DNA of 64,000 bases from Pyropia haitanensis (GCA_008729055.1 SDUX01000010.1:1999090-2063089); one strand, 5' to 3'; shown: positions 1-11,820, numbered from the stretch's first letter. Numbers and translations are program-made. Notes: generated from the letters alone by a model not told the origin.

Positions 1-509
1 GGGGCGGGAGGAAGGAAGGGGGCGGGAGGGGCGCACACACTGGGGGGAGGTGCGCTGGCAGCGGCGTGGGCGCTGCGTTACGCTCCTTCCTCGCTAGGCG
101 CGCGCGGCTCGGCGGCTGTGCGTACGCGCGGCGGTGCCGTCCGCAGCTCGTCTTTGCACCCCGCCGCGGCCACAGCTGGCTGTCAACGACGGTGCCTGCG
201 GCGGCGGGGCTACCCTACCTCCCGAGGCGTTTCCCGTGGGTGGCCACCGACGGTGTTCCACTCCCCCCTTCCCCTAGCCTCTTCCCCAACCCCCCCCACT
301 CTTGCCCTATCTTCTGTGTCTTCCTCTCTTTCTGCCACTCGTGCCAAGCCGCTGCTACCTCGCCTGGCGTTTTTTCGTGGTGGTGGCCACCGACGACGTC
401 GCCCTCCTCCCGTACTTACTCCTTGTCGTCCCCCCCCCCCCCCCTGCTCTCCCTTGTTCCCTTTGGCTCGTCCCTGCCGCCTGCGCGCCCGTGCCCAACG
501 ACGGCCGTC

Positions 510-1334
510 ATGGCCACCGTGGTCGGCTTCCTCCCTCCCCCCCCCCTGGCCGTTTGGCGGCGCCCCCCCCTGAGCGGCGGCCGCGCCCCCCTGGCGCGGC
601 CCGCTGGGGTCGCCCCGCCGCGCGCGTCGGCGGCTGGCGGGGACCCGCCCCCCCCCCCCCAAGCCCCCACTCCCTCGGCGAATACACCCCCGGCGGCGAC
701 GCGGCCACCCAGCGGGCCCTCGTCTCCTCGCTCGGCGCCGCCGTCGCGACCGTCCGCACCCGCGACACGCTCGACGAGCTGGTCGCGATGCCCCACGCGC
801 GGCGGCAGCTGCGGCACACCTTTGCGCGCGGCCGCGCGGACATCCGGGAGCGGCAGGCGCGCGCCGCGGCGGGCGCCGCGGCGGGGGATGTGGCCCGCTG
901 GGCCGAGGCGGGCCGCGTCGTGGGGGGGGCCGCCCGCGCGCAGCGGCGGGAGATTGAGCGGGAGCTGGGGGAGGTGACCCGCCTGCTGGGGCTGGCCGAG
1001 CGGGCGCGGCGGGGGCGGTCCCGCCGCGCGTCGGCGGCGGCCGCGACGGGTGTGGTGGTGGGGGTGAGCGGGGGGGGGGGGGCGCGGCGTCGGGGGGGGG
1101 CGCCGCGGTGGCGCGCGCGCTGCCCCTGCTGTGCGCGCTGAGCGCGCTGGGGGGGGCCGCCTTGGGGGGGGGGACGCCGCCCTGGACCGGGGGGGGGAGG
1201 GCGTCGCGGCGGTCGGGCTGGTGCTCGTCGCCGTGGCGGCGCTGGGGGGGGTGGGGGCGGGCCACCGCAGGGGGGGGGCGCCGACGGCGGCGGCCGCCAA
1301 GGGCGGCGAGCCGGAGGAGGGGCACCTCGAGTGA
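510..1334 (+). CDS. Unknown protein, possible plastid transit peptide and C-terminal membrane segments; frame-broken
   Basis: I do not recognise the family. The ATG at 510 opens a hydroxylated, Arg- and Ala-rich leader (MATVVGFLPPPPLAVWRR...) that resembles a plastid transit peptide. After a 13-C run at 648-660 the meaningful reading moves to another frame, giving a helical, charged segment (GEYTPGGDAATQRAL, then TRDTLDELVAMPHARRQ and REIERELGEVTRLLGLAER). Around the G runs at 1070-1082 and 1154-1170 the sensible frame changes twice more. It then yields two hydrophobic stretches, ALPLLCALSALGGAALGG and VAAVGLVLVAVAALGGVGAG, before a hydrophilic tail ending EEGHLE and the TGA at 1332. No single frame covers the gene. 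I infer one gene with homopolymer length errors rather than several genes. Function is unknown, and targeting is inferred from composition only. Confidence 0.45.
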
Positions 1335-2164
1335 CGCGCGGCGTGGAAGCGCCGGCTGGGCGCGGCGGGGGTGGGCGTCGCGCGGCTGGCCGGCCGGCTG
1401 CTGGCGCGGCCACCGCACCGCCTGTGGGTGTCTCTTTGTGTGGGGGTTGAATCCTATGCGTCGCACGCCCTGTCCGGGCGGTGCCGTCATCTGTGTTGTT
1501 GTACCATACCGCATGCCGTTTTACACTTCTTTTTCTTCCTTCTCCATTTCATCGGCTCCGCCCTACCTCCACTTGGTATCGTCTGGTCCCCACGCGCGTC
1601 GGCAGGTCGTTGCGCAATGCGGGGACGGTGCACGGCTTGGGCCGCCACGGCGCCACCGCCGTTGCCGCCATGACAGGTGCGACCCGCAGCGCCGCCGTCA
1701 CGGCTACTGCTTGTCGCTGGCCGTCACGCCGCGAGTGGCGGCTGCCTACATGACGGGTCGCGGGGGGGGTGCTGGCGGGCTCGCAAGCGACGACGGGCGG
1801 CGGCCCGCCACCACGCGCCGACGCCAGCCATACCAAAGGCGCTACCGCACGCGGGGGGAACTGGGGGTCTGGTCGCCGCCCGCCGCCGCCACGGAACCAA
1901 ACGCGAGAAGGGCGGGAGCGTCCTCGAAAAATGGTACGCCCTGCCGCCCACCCACCGGCGTGCCCGCGCGGGGGAGTGCCGACGCCAACGCGCGCGGAAT
2001 TCTCCAAAACGAGAGGGGGGGGGGGCAGGTGCGTTCCGCACCACGTACAAGCGGCTGGTCGAGCCGCCACCGTCGTCGCCGCCTCCAGGGACGAAACGAC
2101 GAAGGAAAACAAACAGACGAGATGGGGGTGGGATGGGGCGACGGCTTGCGGACGCGACTGCGCC
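1335..2164. other. Intergenic region between two convergent genes
   Basis: This stretch contains no reading frame with recognisable protein content. It has pyrimidine-rich patches around 1515-1560 that could be 3' untranslated sequence of the gene to the left. All long open frames here depend on non-ATG starts and the high GC content. I see nothing else in it. Confidence 0.5.
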
Positions 2165-3852
2165 CTACGTCACCACCGCGGCGGCCACCAGCGACCCCCC
2201 CGGCTGCTCCTTCCCGTCCAGCCCCGCGGCCGCCAAGCCCCTCGGCGCCGCGTCCGCAGCGCCCTTGCCGCCAGCCGCCTCCCCCCCCTCCCCCTTCCCA
2301 CCGGCCTCCGCCGCCGCCGGGGGCGGCGCCGCCGGCGCCGGGGGCGCCGCCGCCGGCGCCGCCGCGGCCGCCGCCCGGCGCGCGCGGGCGCCGCGGCCAG
2401 ACCCAAACACCCCCACCTTGAGCACTGCCCACGCCGCGTCGGCCGCGGCGGTGCGCACCGCCTCCTGCGCGACGAGGCCGACGACCATCTCGCGGGCGGC
2501 GTCGACGACCACCGGCCGCGCGACGGCGTCAATGGCGCCCACCGACAGCGCGTTGGCGGTGGCCTGCAGCACGGGGGGGGTGGCGACGACGTCCGCGGCC
2601 AGCGACGACGACGCCGCAATGACCGACGGGGTGGCGAGGAGGGTGTTGGCGAGGGAGGTGGCCGCCTCCACCACGGGGGGGGACGTGACCACGGTGGCGG
2701 CAAAAGTGGACATGGCAGCTTGCATCTTAGGATCTGCGGGACAAAAAAAAAAGAGTAGACCCGACAAGCAGCACCGCACCCAAAGAGCGGTTACACCACA
2801 AGCCAAGGCACCACGGTACAGTCAGACATCGAACGTGAAAGCAACAGATGGAAAGAAGCACCACGCCGGCGACGTAGCTGGACGAGGGCGCTGGAGCCAG
2901 GGTCACGCCGCTGGGTCAGCGCTCGGCTGCTCGCCTTGCGCCGTCCAACCCCCATTACAAGGCCACCGCCAAAAGCGAGCACGCCACCTCCAGCGGTCGT
3001 AAGTGCTCCCGCCCCACGCTCCACGCCCTGCGCACGCCTCAGAGCGCTGTGCAGAGTGCACGCACGCAGGTTGCAAAACCAACAAAAAGCAGCTCCATGC
3101 CGCCCGGTGCCTCCCCCCCCTTCCACCCAGTGCTGGTACGGGACGCCGCCCCACCCCCCCCCCCTGCCCCCCCCTGCCACGCCACGTACCGCGCATCAGC
3201 TCAAGGACCGCCTGACCCAGCACCTCCCGCACCGCCTGCCGCACGCCCTCATCGGCGAGGACCCCCCCCGCGACGCCGCGCCCGACCTCGGCGGCGACCG
3301 ATTGCAGCTGCTCGTCGGCGAGCGTCAGCGTCGCCACGTCGGCGCCCTCGGCGGCGCCCCACTGCTTGAGCCGCCCCCAGCTGGCCGCGAGCACCACCCC
3401 GGACCCCGCCGCGACGCCGGCGAGCAGCCGGATGAGCGAGTAGCCGCGCGCCGCGAGCGCCGCCTCCACGTCCGCGTACCGCACGTACAGGCGGGAGGTG
3501 AGGCCGGCCGCGGCCGACGCGTGGGCGTCGGGGGGGGGGGGGGGGACGACGGCGACGTGGGGGGGGAGGGGGCGTGCGCGGGGTGGCCGCCTTGGGGGTG
3601 TCCTTGGGGAGGAGGGGGCCTGCCGCTCACAAAAGGCGGGGGCGGGGCGCCGGTGGTGCTGAACCGCACAGTGGGGGTCGCCCTACCAGGGGTGGTGAAA
3701 GGCGAGGGAGAAGGGGTGGGAGCAGCGGGCGGAGACGGCGCCGCCGTCCCAATGGTCCGCCGCCATGGACACGGGGGTGTCGGCGGCAGGGACAGAGGGC
3801 GCCCGCGCCGTAGCGCGCCAGCAGCGGCAGCCGCTGCATGTCGGAACAACAT
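2165..3852 (-). CDS. Unknown protein with mitochondrial-type presequence and one hydrophobic segment; one intron
   Basis: The gene reads leftward from the ATG at 3852. The first residues ([21 protein letters not shown]) form an Arg/Ala-rich, acid-free leader typical of a mitochondrial presequence. After a 16-G run at 3530-3545 (C on the coding strand) the sensible frame changes and continues as RLYVRYADVEAALAARGYS, a hydrophobic segment LIRLLAGVAAGSGVVLAAS, and an alpha-helical soluble part. An intron at 3189-2734 (456 nt, GTACGT donor, T-rich tract then GCAG acceptor) joins ...VLELMR to DPKMQAAMSTF in frame. The second exon contains repeated helices built around 'SPPVVEAA', 'TPSVIAAS' and 'TPPVLQAT', which look like an internal repeat. 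It ends in an Ala/Pro-rich tail and the stop at 2165. Family unknown; a mitochondrial inner-membrane protein is the best guess. Confidence 0.55.
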
Positions 3853-4070
3853 GGCGGCGGGGACAGGGCGTCACGCACCCAGCAGCGGCGTCGACGTTGC
3901 GGTCGTCGGTGGCGGCCGCGCGCAGGCGGATGCAGGCGGTGGCCGCGTCGGCGGGCGGGCGTCGTCGTCCCAGGCGGCACAGCACGACGCGTGATGTCTC
4001 GGCGCCAGCAAACAAACCGCAAGACGGGCACGTGGCGGTGGCGGTGGCCGTGGGGACGGCGTCACGGTGG

Positions 4071-4106
<36 letters not shown>

Positions 4107-5640
4107 TGATGGGCGGCGGCGGCGGCGGCTGCGGCGGCGGTGGCAGCTCCCCGGTGCGGAACGAGGCGGCGGCGGTCGTGGTAGCCACCGCGTCGGGCGG
4201 AGGGGGCACACCAGACGCCGGCCGCGTGGGCCCCGCCGCACGCACCGAGGGGCCGCGGCAAGGTTGCGTCAAAAGAGACACGACCAAAATAAAAAGTAGT
4301 CGGGCGATGGCCGAGCAGTGTAAGAACATCCATAGTTGACGAGAGACTTGCCCGAGCTTGCACTCAGCAAGCAATGATAGTGGCATTACCAAGTATGTAT
4401 TGTCGGAGATTCGTTTGCTGGTTGACGAGACGAGCAGCGGGGGAAGAAGAGACGGCGGCCCGAACTATGGTGGTGGTACAGGGGGGCAGCGGCGGAGGGG
4501 GGCAGACAAGTGCCCCGTAACACAGGGGAAGGAAAATGAGAGAATGGGGTAGGAGGTGCCCCCACTGTCCGTCTTGTTCGGTGGAGGGATCCCACGCGTG
4601 GGATGGGCTCTCCTCTGGCGTGGGCAGGTACTGCGTGGCTGCCAGTGGGTGGCGCTGTTGGTGAATACGGTTGAACCGTACACACCGCGGTCGCACTGTG
4701 CAACGGACCGACTTGTCTGCTTTGTGCATGCGCCGCGGGCGCATCGGACTGCCCTCGGGGAGGAAGCGGTGCCTCGCCTGCCCTATCCGCCCGGCCTCCG
4801 CTGCCGTGGGCGGTCCCCCCAGCGCCCTTCTGGCATGGCCCGCACGGGCTTCCCCGTGGATGACAGCACACGGCCCTGCAGCCCCTGTTTGACGGGCCGG
4901 CCGCCTGCGTCGTCGCCAACGCTGTGGACGTCTCGCAGCGGCCGACCCGCACAGTACCCGTGGGGTTCGCTGCGGCCCCCGCGCTCCGTGTCGTTACCAA
5001 TGTTTTCCCGGGTGAGGCGTGATGGCTTCGCCGCGCAGGTGGACACCAGCCGTCCCTAATCCGCGTGCCGTCGGTTGTGGCGGGCGATAGGCGCCCTACG
5101 GGCGCACCCCCCACGACACTCCGCGGGCGCTGAGCCACACACGGGGCGCAATCCCTGTTGGGGGCCGCCGCCGCCGGCGGCTGCACGCCGTTATGTACCG
5201 TCCCTCTGGTTCTACCATGGCCGCTACGAGCGTCGCGGCGGCGTTGGCGGCGGCCGCGGCGTCACGCCGCGCGGGCCGCGGGCGCGCCGCGTCGCCTCCC
5301 AGCGAGGTCCGTCGCGCCGGTATTTGTATCAAGTACGAACATGGGATGTGCAATGGTGGTCCGAAACGAACCGTACGTTGTTGCACAAGGGCAAGCCGCA
5401 CCGCTTTTGCCACGTGTGTTGCCAGTCGCGGCGGGCCGACGTCTTGTTGTCGGCGCTGCCGTTCCCGCCTTGGCCGCCACGTCCACCAGCGCCCAGCCGC
5501 CGCCGTCGCCGCCCGCCGCCGCCGCCCTGCCGCCGCTGCCGCCGCGCCGCTCGCGCCTCACCCCCGCGGAGCCCCACGTAGCTACCTTGGCCACCGCCGC
5601 CGCCGCCGCCGCTGCGTCCTTCCGGTCTTTTTTTCCGCCC
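3853..5640. other. Divergent intergenic region with one unresolved short open frame
   Basis: This region lies between the divergent presequence-containing gene and PRP28. It holds GGC/GCC microsatellite sequence around 4060-4140. From an ATG at 5217 there is a short open frame (MAATSVAAALAAAAASRRAGRG...), and in an overlapping frame a Cys-containing stretch (KPHRFCHVCCQSRR). Neither could be tied to a family. They may be upstream exons of PRP28 or a separate small gene. The rest shows nothing I can name. Confidence 0.35.
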
Positions 5641-5670
5641 ATGGCCCGCGACCGTCGACGACGGCGGGCG

Positions 5671-5723
<53 letters not shown>

Positions 5724-5883
5724 GCGGTCCCGGTCGCGCTCGCCAGCAGCGGCCTCGCCGCCACGCTCACGCCGGCGCGTCGCGTCGCCCGCCGCCGACC
5801 GTGGCAGTGGCGGTGGCGGCGGCGGCGGTGGGGCCTGCGGCGGCGGTGGCGGCGGCCGTGACCCGCCCCGCCGTCCGTGGCAC

Positions 5884-5914
<31 letters not shown>

Positions 5915-6661
5915 GTGGTGGCGGCGGTGGTGGCGGTGGTGGCGGCGGTGGGGGTGGCGGCGGCGGCGGCAGGGGGGACCGCCGCCGCCGCGGCTCCCGC
6001 TCCCGCTCCCGCTCGGGCTCCCCCCCGCGTGGCCGCCGCGGCGGCCGCGGCTACGCGCGGCGGTCGCCGCCGCCGCCGCGGGAGCCGCGGCGGTCGCCGC
6101 CGCGGCGCGACGGCCGGCGGTACGGGCCGTCGTCGGCGGTCGGGTCGTCGGCGGCCGCCGCCGCGGGCGGATGGCGGGAGGGACGCGGCGGGGGGGGGGG
6201 GGGGGGGGGGCGCGCCCGGCGTAGAGCCGCGGCTGCGCTACCCGACCGCCGCGTGGGGGGGGGGCGACCGCGGCTGGTCGCCGCCGCCGCCGCCGGTCGT
6301 CGCCGCCCGCGGCGGCACGCCGCGGTCACCGCCGCCGCGGTCGCCGCCGGCCAGGCCGGCGGCAGCGGCCGCCGCCCGTGGGGTTGGTGGGCCTCCACCG
6401 GCGGCTCGGGAGCCGCCGTCACCCTCCAACGGTGGCCCGCCTGCACAAGGAGGCGGGGGGAGCGGCGCTGCGTCGCCGCCGCCGGCACCCCCATCACCAC
6501 CGCCACCGCCACCGCCGCCGCCGCCGCGGCGGCGGGAGCCCATCTCGCTGGCGGAGCTCGCCGCGCACCAGCGGGCCGTCGCCGCCGCCGAGGCGCGACC
6601 CATCTTCTTGTCCAAGGCCGCCCGGCAGGCGGCGGCGCTCGAGCGGCTCGCCGCCCGCCGT

Positions 6662-6705
<44 letters not shown>

Positions 6706-6715
6706 GTCGGCGGGG

Positions 6716-6751
<36 letters not shown>

Positions 6752-6968
6752 ACCGACCGCGGCGGCCGCGGCGGCGACCGCGGCGGTGGGGGTGGCGCCG
6801 AGCCCGCCGCCCGTGGTGCCGGCGGCGTCGCGCCCACCGCCGCCGACGGTGGCGCCGCCGGCGGCGTGGCGGGCGGGCTCACGGACGCGGAGCGGGCGGC
6901 CATCCGGCGGCGGTACCTCGCCGACGTGGACGGGGAGGGTGGCGGGGGTGGCGGCGGGGGTAGCGGCA

Positions 6969-7000
<32 letters not shown>

Positions 7001-8925
7001 GGCGGTGGCGGTGGCGGCGGCACCGGGGCGGCGGCGGGCTCGCGCCGCGGTGGCGCGGCCGCCGCGGCCGGCCTTGTGGTGCGGCCGTCGGACAAGGCGC
7101 GGTTCCGGTTTGAGTGGGACGCGGCGGAGGATACCGCCGCGGGGGAGGTGGACCCGGCCTACGCCGACGCCGCCGCCGCCGCGCCGCGCGCGGCGTTGCT
7201 GTATGGCCGCGCCCGGCCGGCGGGGTACCTGTCGGATGGGGACGAGGGGGGGGGGGGGGGGGCGCCGCCGCTGCCGGCGGGGCGGCAGGGCGGCGACGGC
7301 GGCGGCGGCGGCGGCGGCGGTGTGCCCGGCGGGGCACCGGCAGCGGGCACGCCGACGCGCCGGCGGCCGCGGCGCACGGCGGGCGGCCGCGTCGACGATG
7401 CGCGGCACTGGTCGGCCAAGGCGGCGGCGGAGATGACTGACCGGGACTGGCGGATCTTTCGGGAGGACCACGCCATCGCGGTGCGGGCGGGCGGCGGCAA
7501 GGCGGCCCCCCGGCTGGCGCGGTCGTGGGCAGAGACGGGCCTCCCCGAGCCGCTCCTGCGGCTGGTGCGGGACGTGGCCCGCTACGCCACGCCGTCGCCC
7601 ATCCAGATGGCGGCCATCCCGGCGGGCCTCGCCCGGCGGGACCTGGTCGGCCTCGCAGAGACGGGCTCGGGCAAGACCGCCGCGTTTGTGCTGCCGCTGC
7701 TCGTCCACATTGCGGGCCGCCCGCCGCTCGCGGGCGCCCGCGCCGCGGACGGCCCCTACGGGCTGGTGCTGGCGCCGACGCGGGAGCTGGCCCAGCAGAT
7801 CGAGGCGGAGGCGGCGCGGTTCGCCGGGCCGCTCGGCCTGCGCGTCGCGGCGGTGGTGGGCGGCCTCGGCATCGAGGCGCAGGGGAGCGCGCTGCGGGCG
7901 GGGGCGGAGCTGGTCGTCGCGACGCCGGGGCGGCTCGTCGACTGCCTCGACCGGCGGTACTGCGTGCTCGCCCAGTGCCGGTACCTGGTGCTTGACGAGG
8001 CGGACCGGATGGTGGATATGGGCTTTGAGCCGCAGGTCCGCGCCATCCTCGACGCGATGCCCCCGGACAGCCGGCAGCCCACGCGGGCGGCCTCACCAGA
8101 CGGAGGGGGCGGCGGCGGCGGCGCCCCGACAGCGGGCACCGCCGCCGCGGCTGCGGCGGCGACGCCGCCGCGGCGGCCGCCCACGGCGGCCGCCGTGGCC
8201 GCCCCCCCACACTGGCGGGCGGCGGCGGGGCGGACGACGACCCCCCCACGGACGGCGACGCAGAGACGACGCGCCTGACGTTTATGTTTTCCGCGACGAT
8301 GCCGCCCGTCGTCGAGCGGCTCACCCGCCAGTTCCTCTACCGCCCCGTCACGGTCGCGATTGGCGAGACGGGCGGCTCCGCGGCGGCCGTCGAGCAGCGC
8401 GTCGAGTACTTTGCGACCGAGGCGCGCAAGCGGCAGCGGCTGGCGGACCTGCTCCGCCGCCTCGAGCCGCCCATCCTTGTGTTTGGCAACACCAAAAAGT
8501 CGGTCGACGCGGTCGCCCGGGCCATCGAGGCGGACACGGGCGCCCGGCCGGTGGTGCTGCACTCGGGGAAGCCGCAGGACGCGCGGGAGGAGTCGCTCGC
8601 GGCGTTCAAGGCCGGCCGCGTCGGCGTCCTCGTCGCGACCGACGTCCTCGGCCGTGGCATTGACATTGCGGGCGTCGCGCACGTGGTCAACTGGGAGCTC
8701 CCCCAAAAGATCGAGCAGTACACGCACCGGATTGGGCGGACGGGCCGCGCGGGGCGGGCGGGGGTGGCGTGGTCGCTCGCCACCGCCGACGACCGGGAGC
8801 TCTTCTTTGACCTCAAGGCGCGCCTCGAGGCGGCGGGCGCGCACGTGCCGCCCGAGCTGCACCGGGGGTCCAGCCGCCGCGCCGCCGCGGGCGGCTCCGC
8901 GTTTGGCAGCGCCATTGTGGACTGA
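5641..8925 (+). CDS. PRP28: DEAD-box pre-mRNA splicing helicase Prp28 / DDX23 (U5 snRNP 100K); frame-broken twice
   Basis: Prp28/DDX23 is the U5 snRNP RNA helicase that drives exchange of U1 for U6 at the 5' splice site during spliceosome activation. The chosen ATG at 5641 opens an Arg/Ser- and Gly-rich RS domain ([18 protein letters not shown]), as in the animal and plant proteins. Family-specific blocks follow: [11 protein letters not shown]...[19 protein letters not shown] and [10 protein letters not shown]. The helicase core shows motif I AETGSGKT near 7657, [19 protein letters not shown] at about 7994, then [24 protein letters not shown] and [13 protein letters not shown]. The frame shifts at a 21-G run (6190-6210), and again in the linker between motifs II and III (8083-8230), where codons in the first frame reach a stop. 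Both halves match one protein. I judge this an assembly error or an unannotated intron rather than a dead gene. Confidence 0.93.
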
Positions 8926-9707
8926 CGCGCACGCCGCCGTCGCGCGCTGGGATGGAGGCGGACGACGGGGTGGGGTGGAGCGCGGACAGCCGACTGCGTG
9001 GCGTGGCCTGCGCCGCGCCGCGCCACGGGTGATTGCCACTTGGTCAGCCGACGCTGGTCAGGCGGGGGGGGGTAGGGTCGGTCCCCCCCGAGTGGTTTGT
9101 TGGGGCCAAGGCGCAGCGCCAGGAACCCCATCAGCTGGTGGTTGGCAGGGGTCGGTGTGCCCGGCTCCGCGGCTGGGTGGCGACGTGGACAATGTTCGCA
9201 AGGGATCCCGAGGGTTTTCTTGGTTAACGGACTCTTTGCACGGACACGATCGACATAAGAGGCGTCGCGCGCCACGACAGGGTGCGAACAGTGGCCATGC
9301 TTTGAGTGGTAGGGTTCCCCCGCAGAAGCAGACCGCAGGGGTGGGGGCGGGGGGGGGCGGGGAGGGCAGCAGGGGACCAGGCGGACTTGTCGATGGCAGG
9401 CAGAGCAGCGTCGGCTGCATCGTCGCTCCCACATCCCCCCTCCCCAAAGTCGATGCGCGGCGGCGGTGTCCGCGGCCGTCCTCTTGCCCACAGGTGGGGC
9501 AGCGACCCGCTGCCGGGTTGCCCGACGCTGCCGTCAGCCGTGCGGTGGTGGGTGGCCCAGGGTGGATGGGCTCAAGGGCGTGCCGGCCAGCGGGAGGTGC
9601 ACGCGTGAACGAGCACGGCGTGGTAGTAGTGGTCATGGTGGTGATGGCAACGAGCAGCGTGCCCGTGCTCGCTACCGCCGCCGCCACTGTCGTCACCCGT
9701 GACCTCC
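8926..9707. other. Convergent intergenic region
   Basis: This 780-bp spacer lies between the 3' ends of PRP28 (+) and the secreted oxygenase-like gene (-). It presumably holds both 3' untranslated regions. I see no coding sequence or notable repeat apart from G runs at 9341-9360. Confidence 0.5.
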
Positions 9708-11042
9708 TCATACGCCAACATAGTACCGTGGCTTGCTGTTGTCCCGCTTGAACTGCATGTCCAGGGAGAGCCAGTCCTCCTCACTCCCCGGCCCCTGCGC
9801 CCGCACAGACACGTACACCCGGCGGTTAAAGACCGGGTACAGCCACGGGTAGTAGGTGCCGAGGTGGTCGTCGCCCGCCGACGTGAACGGGCGCGTGTTG
9901 TCGAAAAACTTGGTCACCCCATTGACAAACCACTGGACCGACTTGACGTTGCCCGTCGTCTCGGCGTACAGGCTCATCCTGGCACCCGGCCCGAGGACCA
10001 CGGGCCGCACGCCCAGCGGCGCAAACGGCAGCACCTCCTGCGTGTGCACGTTGATGAGGCGCAGGTACGACACGCGCACGGGGGTGTAGCGGAGGCCCGC
10101 GACGGTCTCGGAAAAGGCCGTCTGCCCCGACGACGACAGCGCGTACTTGGGTGACGAGCCGCTGTGCGCCGGCAGCGACGACGAGCGGATGGGCTGCGGC
10201 TTGGCCGCGTCAAACTCCTTGGGCACCCGCCAGCGGACCTTGCGCATCGGCGCGCACGGCTCCCGCTTGCAGATGCCCAGCCGGTTGACGGTGGCGAGGC
10301 ACGAGCCACCCGCAAACGTTGGGGTGTACGCGGCCACCTGCGGCGCCCCCCCCTCCAGCCGCACAAACGAGCAGTCATAGTAGTCGCCAAAGTGGCCAAT
10401 CTCCCCCTGCCCGCCGCCGTACCACGTCCACCCGAGCACATAGTCCCCGTCGGGAAAGACGGGCGGGATGGTGATCCAGTCCCGAAACGCCTCCCCGTTG
10501 CGGTCAAAGTCACAGTCCCGGTGCGTGTTCATCGCGTTGCACCGGAAGCGGTTGATGTTCCAGCAGCTCCAGTGGAAGGCGTACCGGTCGTGCGCGGCGC
10601 GGTCGTACATTTTCGAGGCGGGCACCAGCGCCCAGCGGACAAAGCCGCCCTCGTGGTTGTTGCGGGACCACCGCACCTCGTACGTGCCGCCGCGCCGGTA
10701 GACCGCCGCGGGGTTGGCCACCGACGAGTCCGCCCGGAAGTCCGCGTTGGGGCACGGCCCGCCGCACTTGCCAAACACCGCGTCGGTGCCGCTGCCGCCA
10801 ATGCGGCAGCCCGGCATGGTGGACAGCGGGAGCGGCACGGTGAGGAAGCTGTGCGCGGCGGCGGGGCGGGCGGTGGACGTCACGCCCGCGACGGCGAGGA
10901 GGAGGAGGAGGAGGGGGGTGGCGGCCAGCAGCGGTCGCAGCTGCGGTCGACGCGCCGGCTGCCGCCGCCGGTGGGGTGGTTGCCGTCTGGTGGGCGCCGC
11001 GGCGGCGGCACGCCGGCCTGGGCGAGGCGGCCGGCCGTCCAT
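9708..11042 (-). CDS. Secreted lytic polysaccharide monooxygenase-like protein
   Basis: The first in-frame ATG is at 11042, giving 444 residues in one exon. A basic N-terminus is followed by a hydrophobic core (LLAATPLLLLLLAVAGV, residues 38-54) and an AAA-H cleavage site that would expose His64 as the mature N-terminus. A second histidine lies in RNNHEGGFVRW (His130), and FGDYYDCSFVRL supplies Tyr221/222 in the usual axial position. This is the histidine-brace pattern of copper LPMOs. Many cysteines (PGCR, KCGGPCP, WSCWN, DCDFD, YYDCS, SCL, ICKREPC) suggest a disulphide-rich extracellular fold. The C-terminal 170 residues (VSYLRLINVHTQEV..., VQWFVNG) look like a separate beta-sandwich domain. 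Fold, copper binding and wall-polysaccharide substrate are inferred from motifs. The exact CAZy class cannot be assigned by eye; a non-catalytic relative is possible. Confidence 0.7.
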   Translation of the reverse strand: MDGRPPRPGRRAAAAAPTRRQPPHRRRQPARRPQLRPLLAATPLLLLLLAVAGVTSTARPAAAHSFLTVPLPLSTMPGCRIGGSGTDAVFGKCGGPCPNADFRADSSVANPAAVYRRGGTYEVRWSRNNHEGGFVRWALVPASKMYDRAAHDRYAFHWSCWNINRFRCNAMNTHRDCDFDRNGEAFRDWITIPPVFPDGDYVLGWTWYGGGQGEIGHFGDYYDCSFVRLEGGAPQVAAYTPTFAGGSCLATVNRLGICKREPCAPMRKVRWRVPKEFDAAKPQPIRSSSLPAHSGSSPKYALSSSGQTAFSETVAGLRYTPVRVSYLRLINVHTQEVLPFAPLGVRPVVLGPGARMSLYAETTGNVKSVQWFVNGVTKFFDNTRPFTSAGDDHLGTYYPWLYPVFNRRVYVSVRAQGPGSEEDWLSLDMQFKRDNSKPRYYVGV

Positions 11043-11634
11043 GGCGCGCCCGGGCACGGCCGGCGTCGGGGACTCGGCCAACGCGGCTGGCGCGGGGTGG
11101 GGTGACGGCGGCAGGGGCACAGCCGGGACGATGGCGTGTGGTGGCCGCCGCGCACAGGCCAAGTGTCAGGCCGCTCGTACGGGAAAAGACGCTGGCGGTG
11201 GTCGTCGGTCGATGGTGCCTCGGCCTAGCGACGCGCCGGGCGGCCCCCTCCCGCCCTTATCTATGCTCGCCCCTATAGGCCGCCGCCGACAACCGGCGGC
11301 CGCCATCGCCTGGCCGACACTCCCCCCCCCCCCCCGCCCGCCCGCACAGGCGCGGCGGCGGTAGCAGCGTTGGCTCCCCCCCCCCCCCCCACCCCACTCC
11401 CGCCCACCACACGTGCCGCCGGCGGTGGCCGCCGCGGCGCCCGTAGCCGGCCGGCCGGCGTGGCGAGCCGGCCGGCCGGCCAGCCCGCCGGCCGGCCGGC
11501 CGGCCGCCGCCGCCACAGCCGTTGCCCGCCGGCGGGGGCCCCCCCCGGACCGGCGCCGAGACCGCGGGGCGGGGCGGCCGCCTCGCCACACGCCCGGCCG
11601 CCACCGCAGAGTCGGCATTGGCGCGCGCGCACGC

Positions 11635-11671
<37 letters not shown>

Positions 11672-11767
11672 CCGCCGTCGCCGGCTTCCCCTCCCGCCGC
11701 CCAGGCGGCTGCCACGTGCGCGAGACCCGCGGCGCGGTGCCAGCCGTCAATGGTGGCGACGGCGGCG

Positions 11768-11807
<40 letters not shown>

Positions 11808-11820
11808 CGGCGGTGGCGGC

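Noticed and set aside
5217..5640. Possible small zinc-binding protein with CxxC pairs upstream of PRP28
   Set aside because: The cysteines lie in two different overlapping frames and no family or splice structure could be confirmed; noted only within the intergenic entry.
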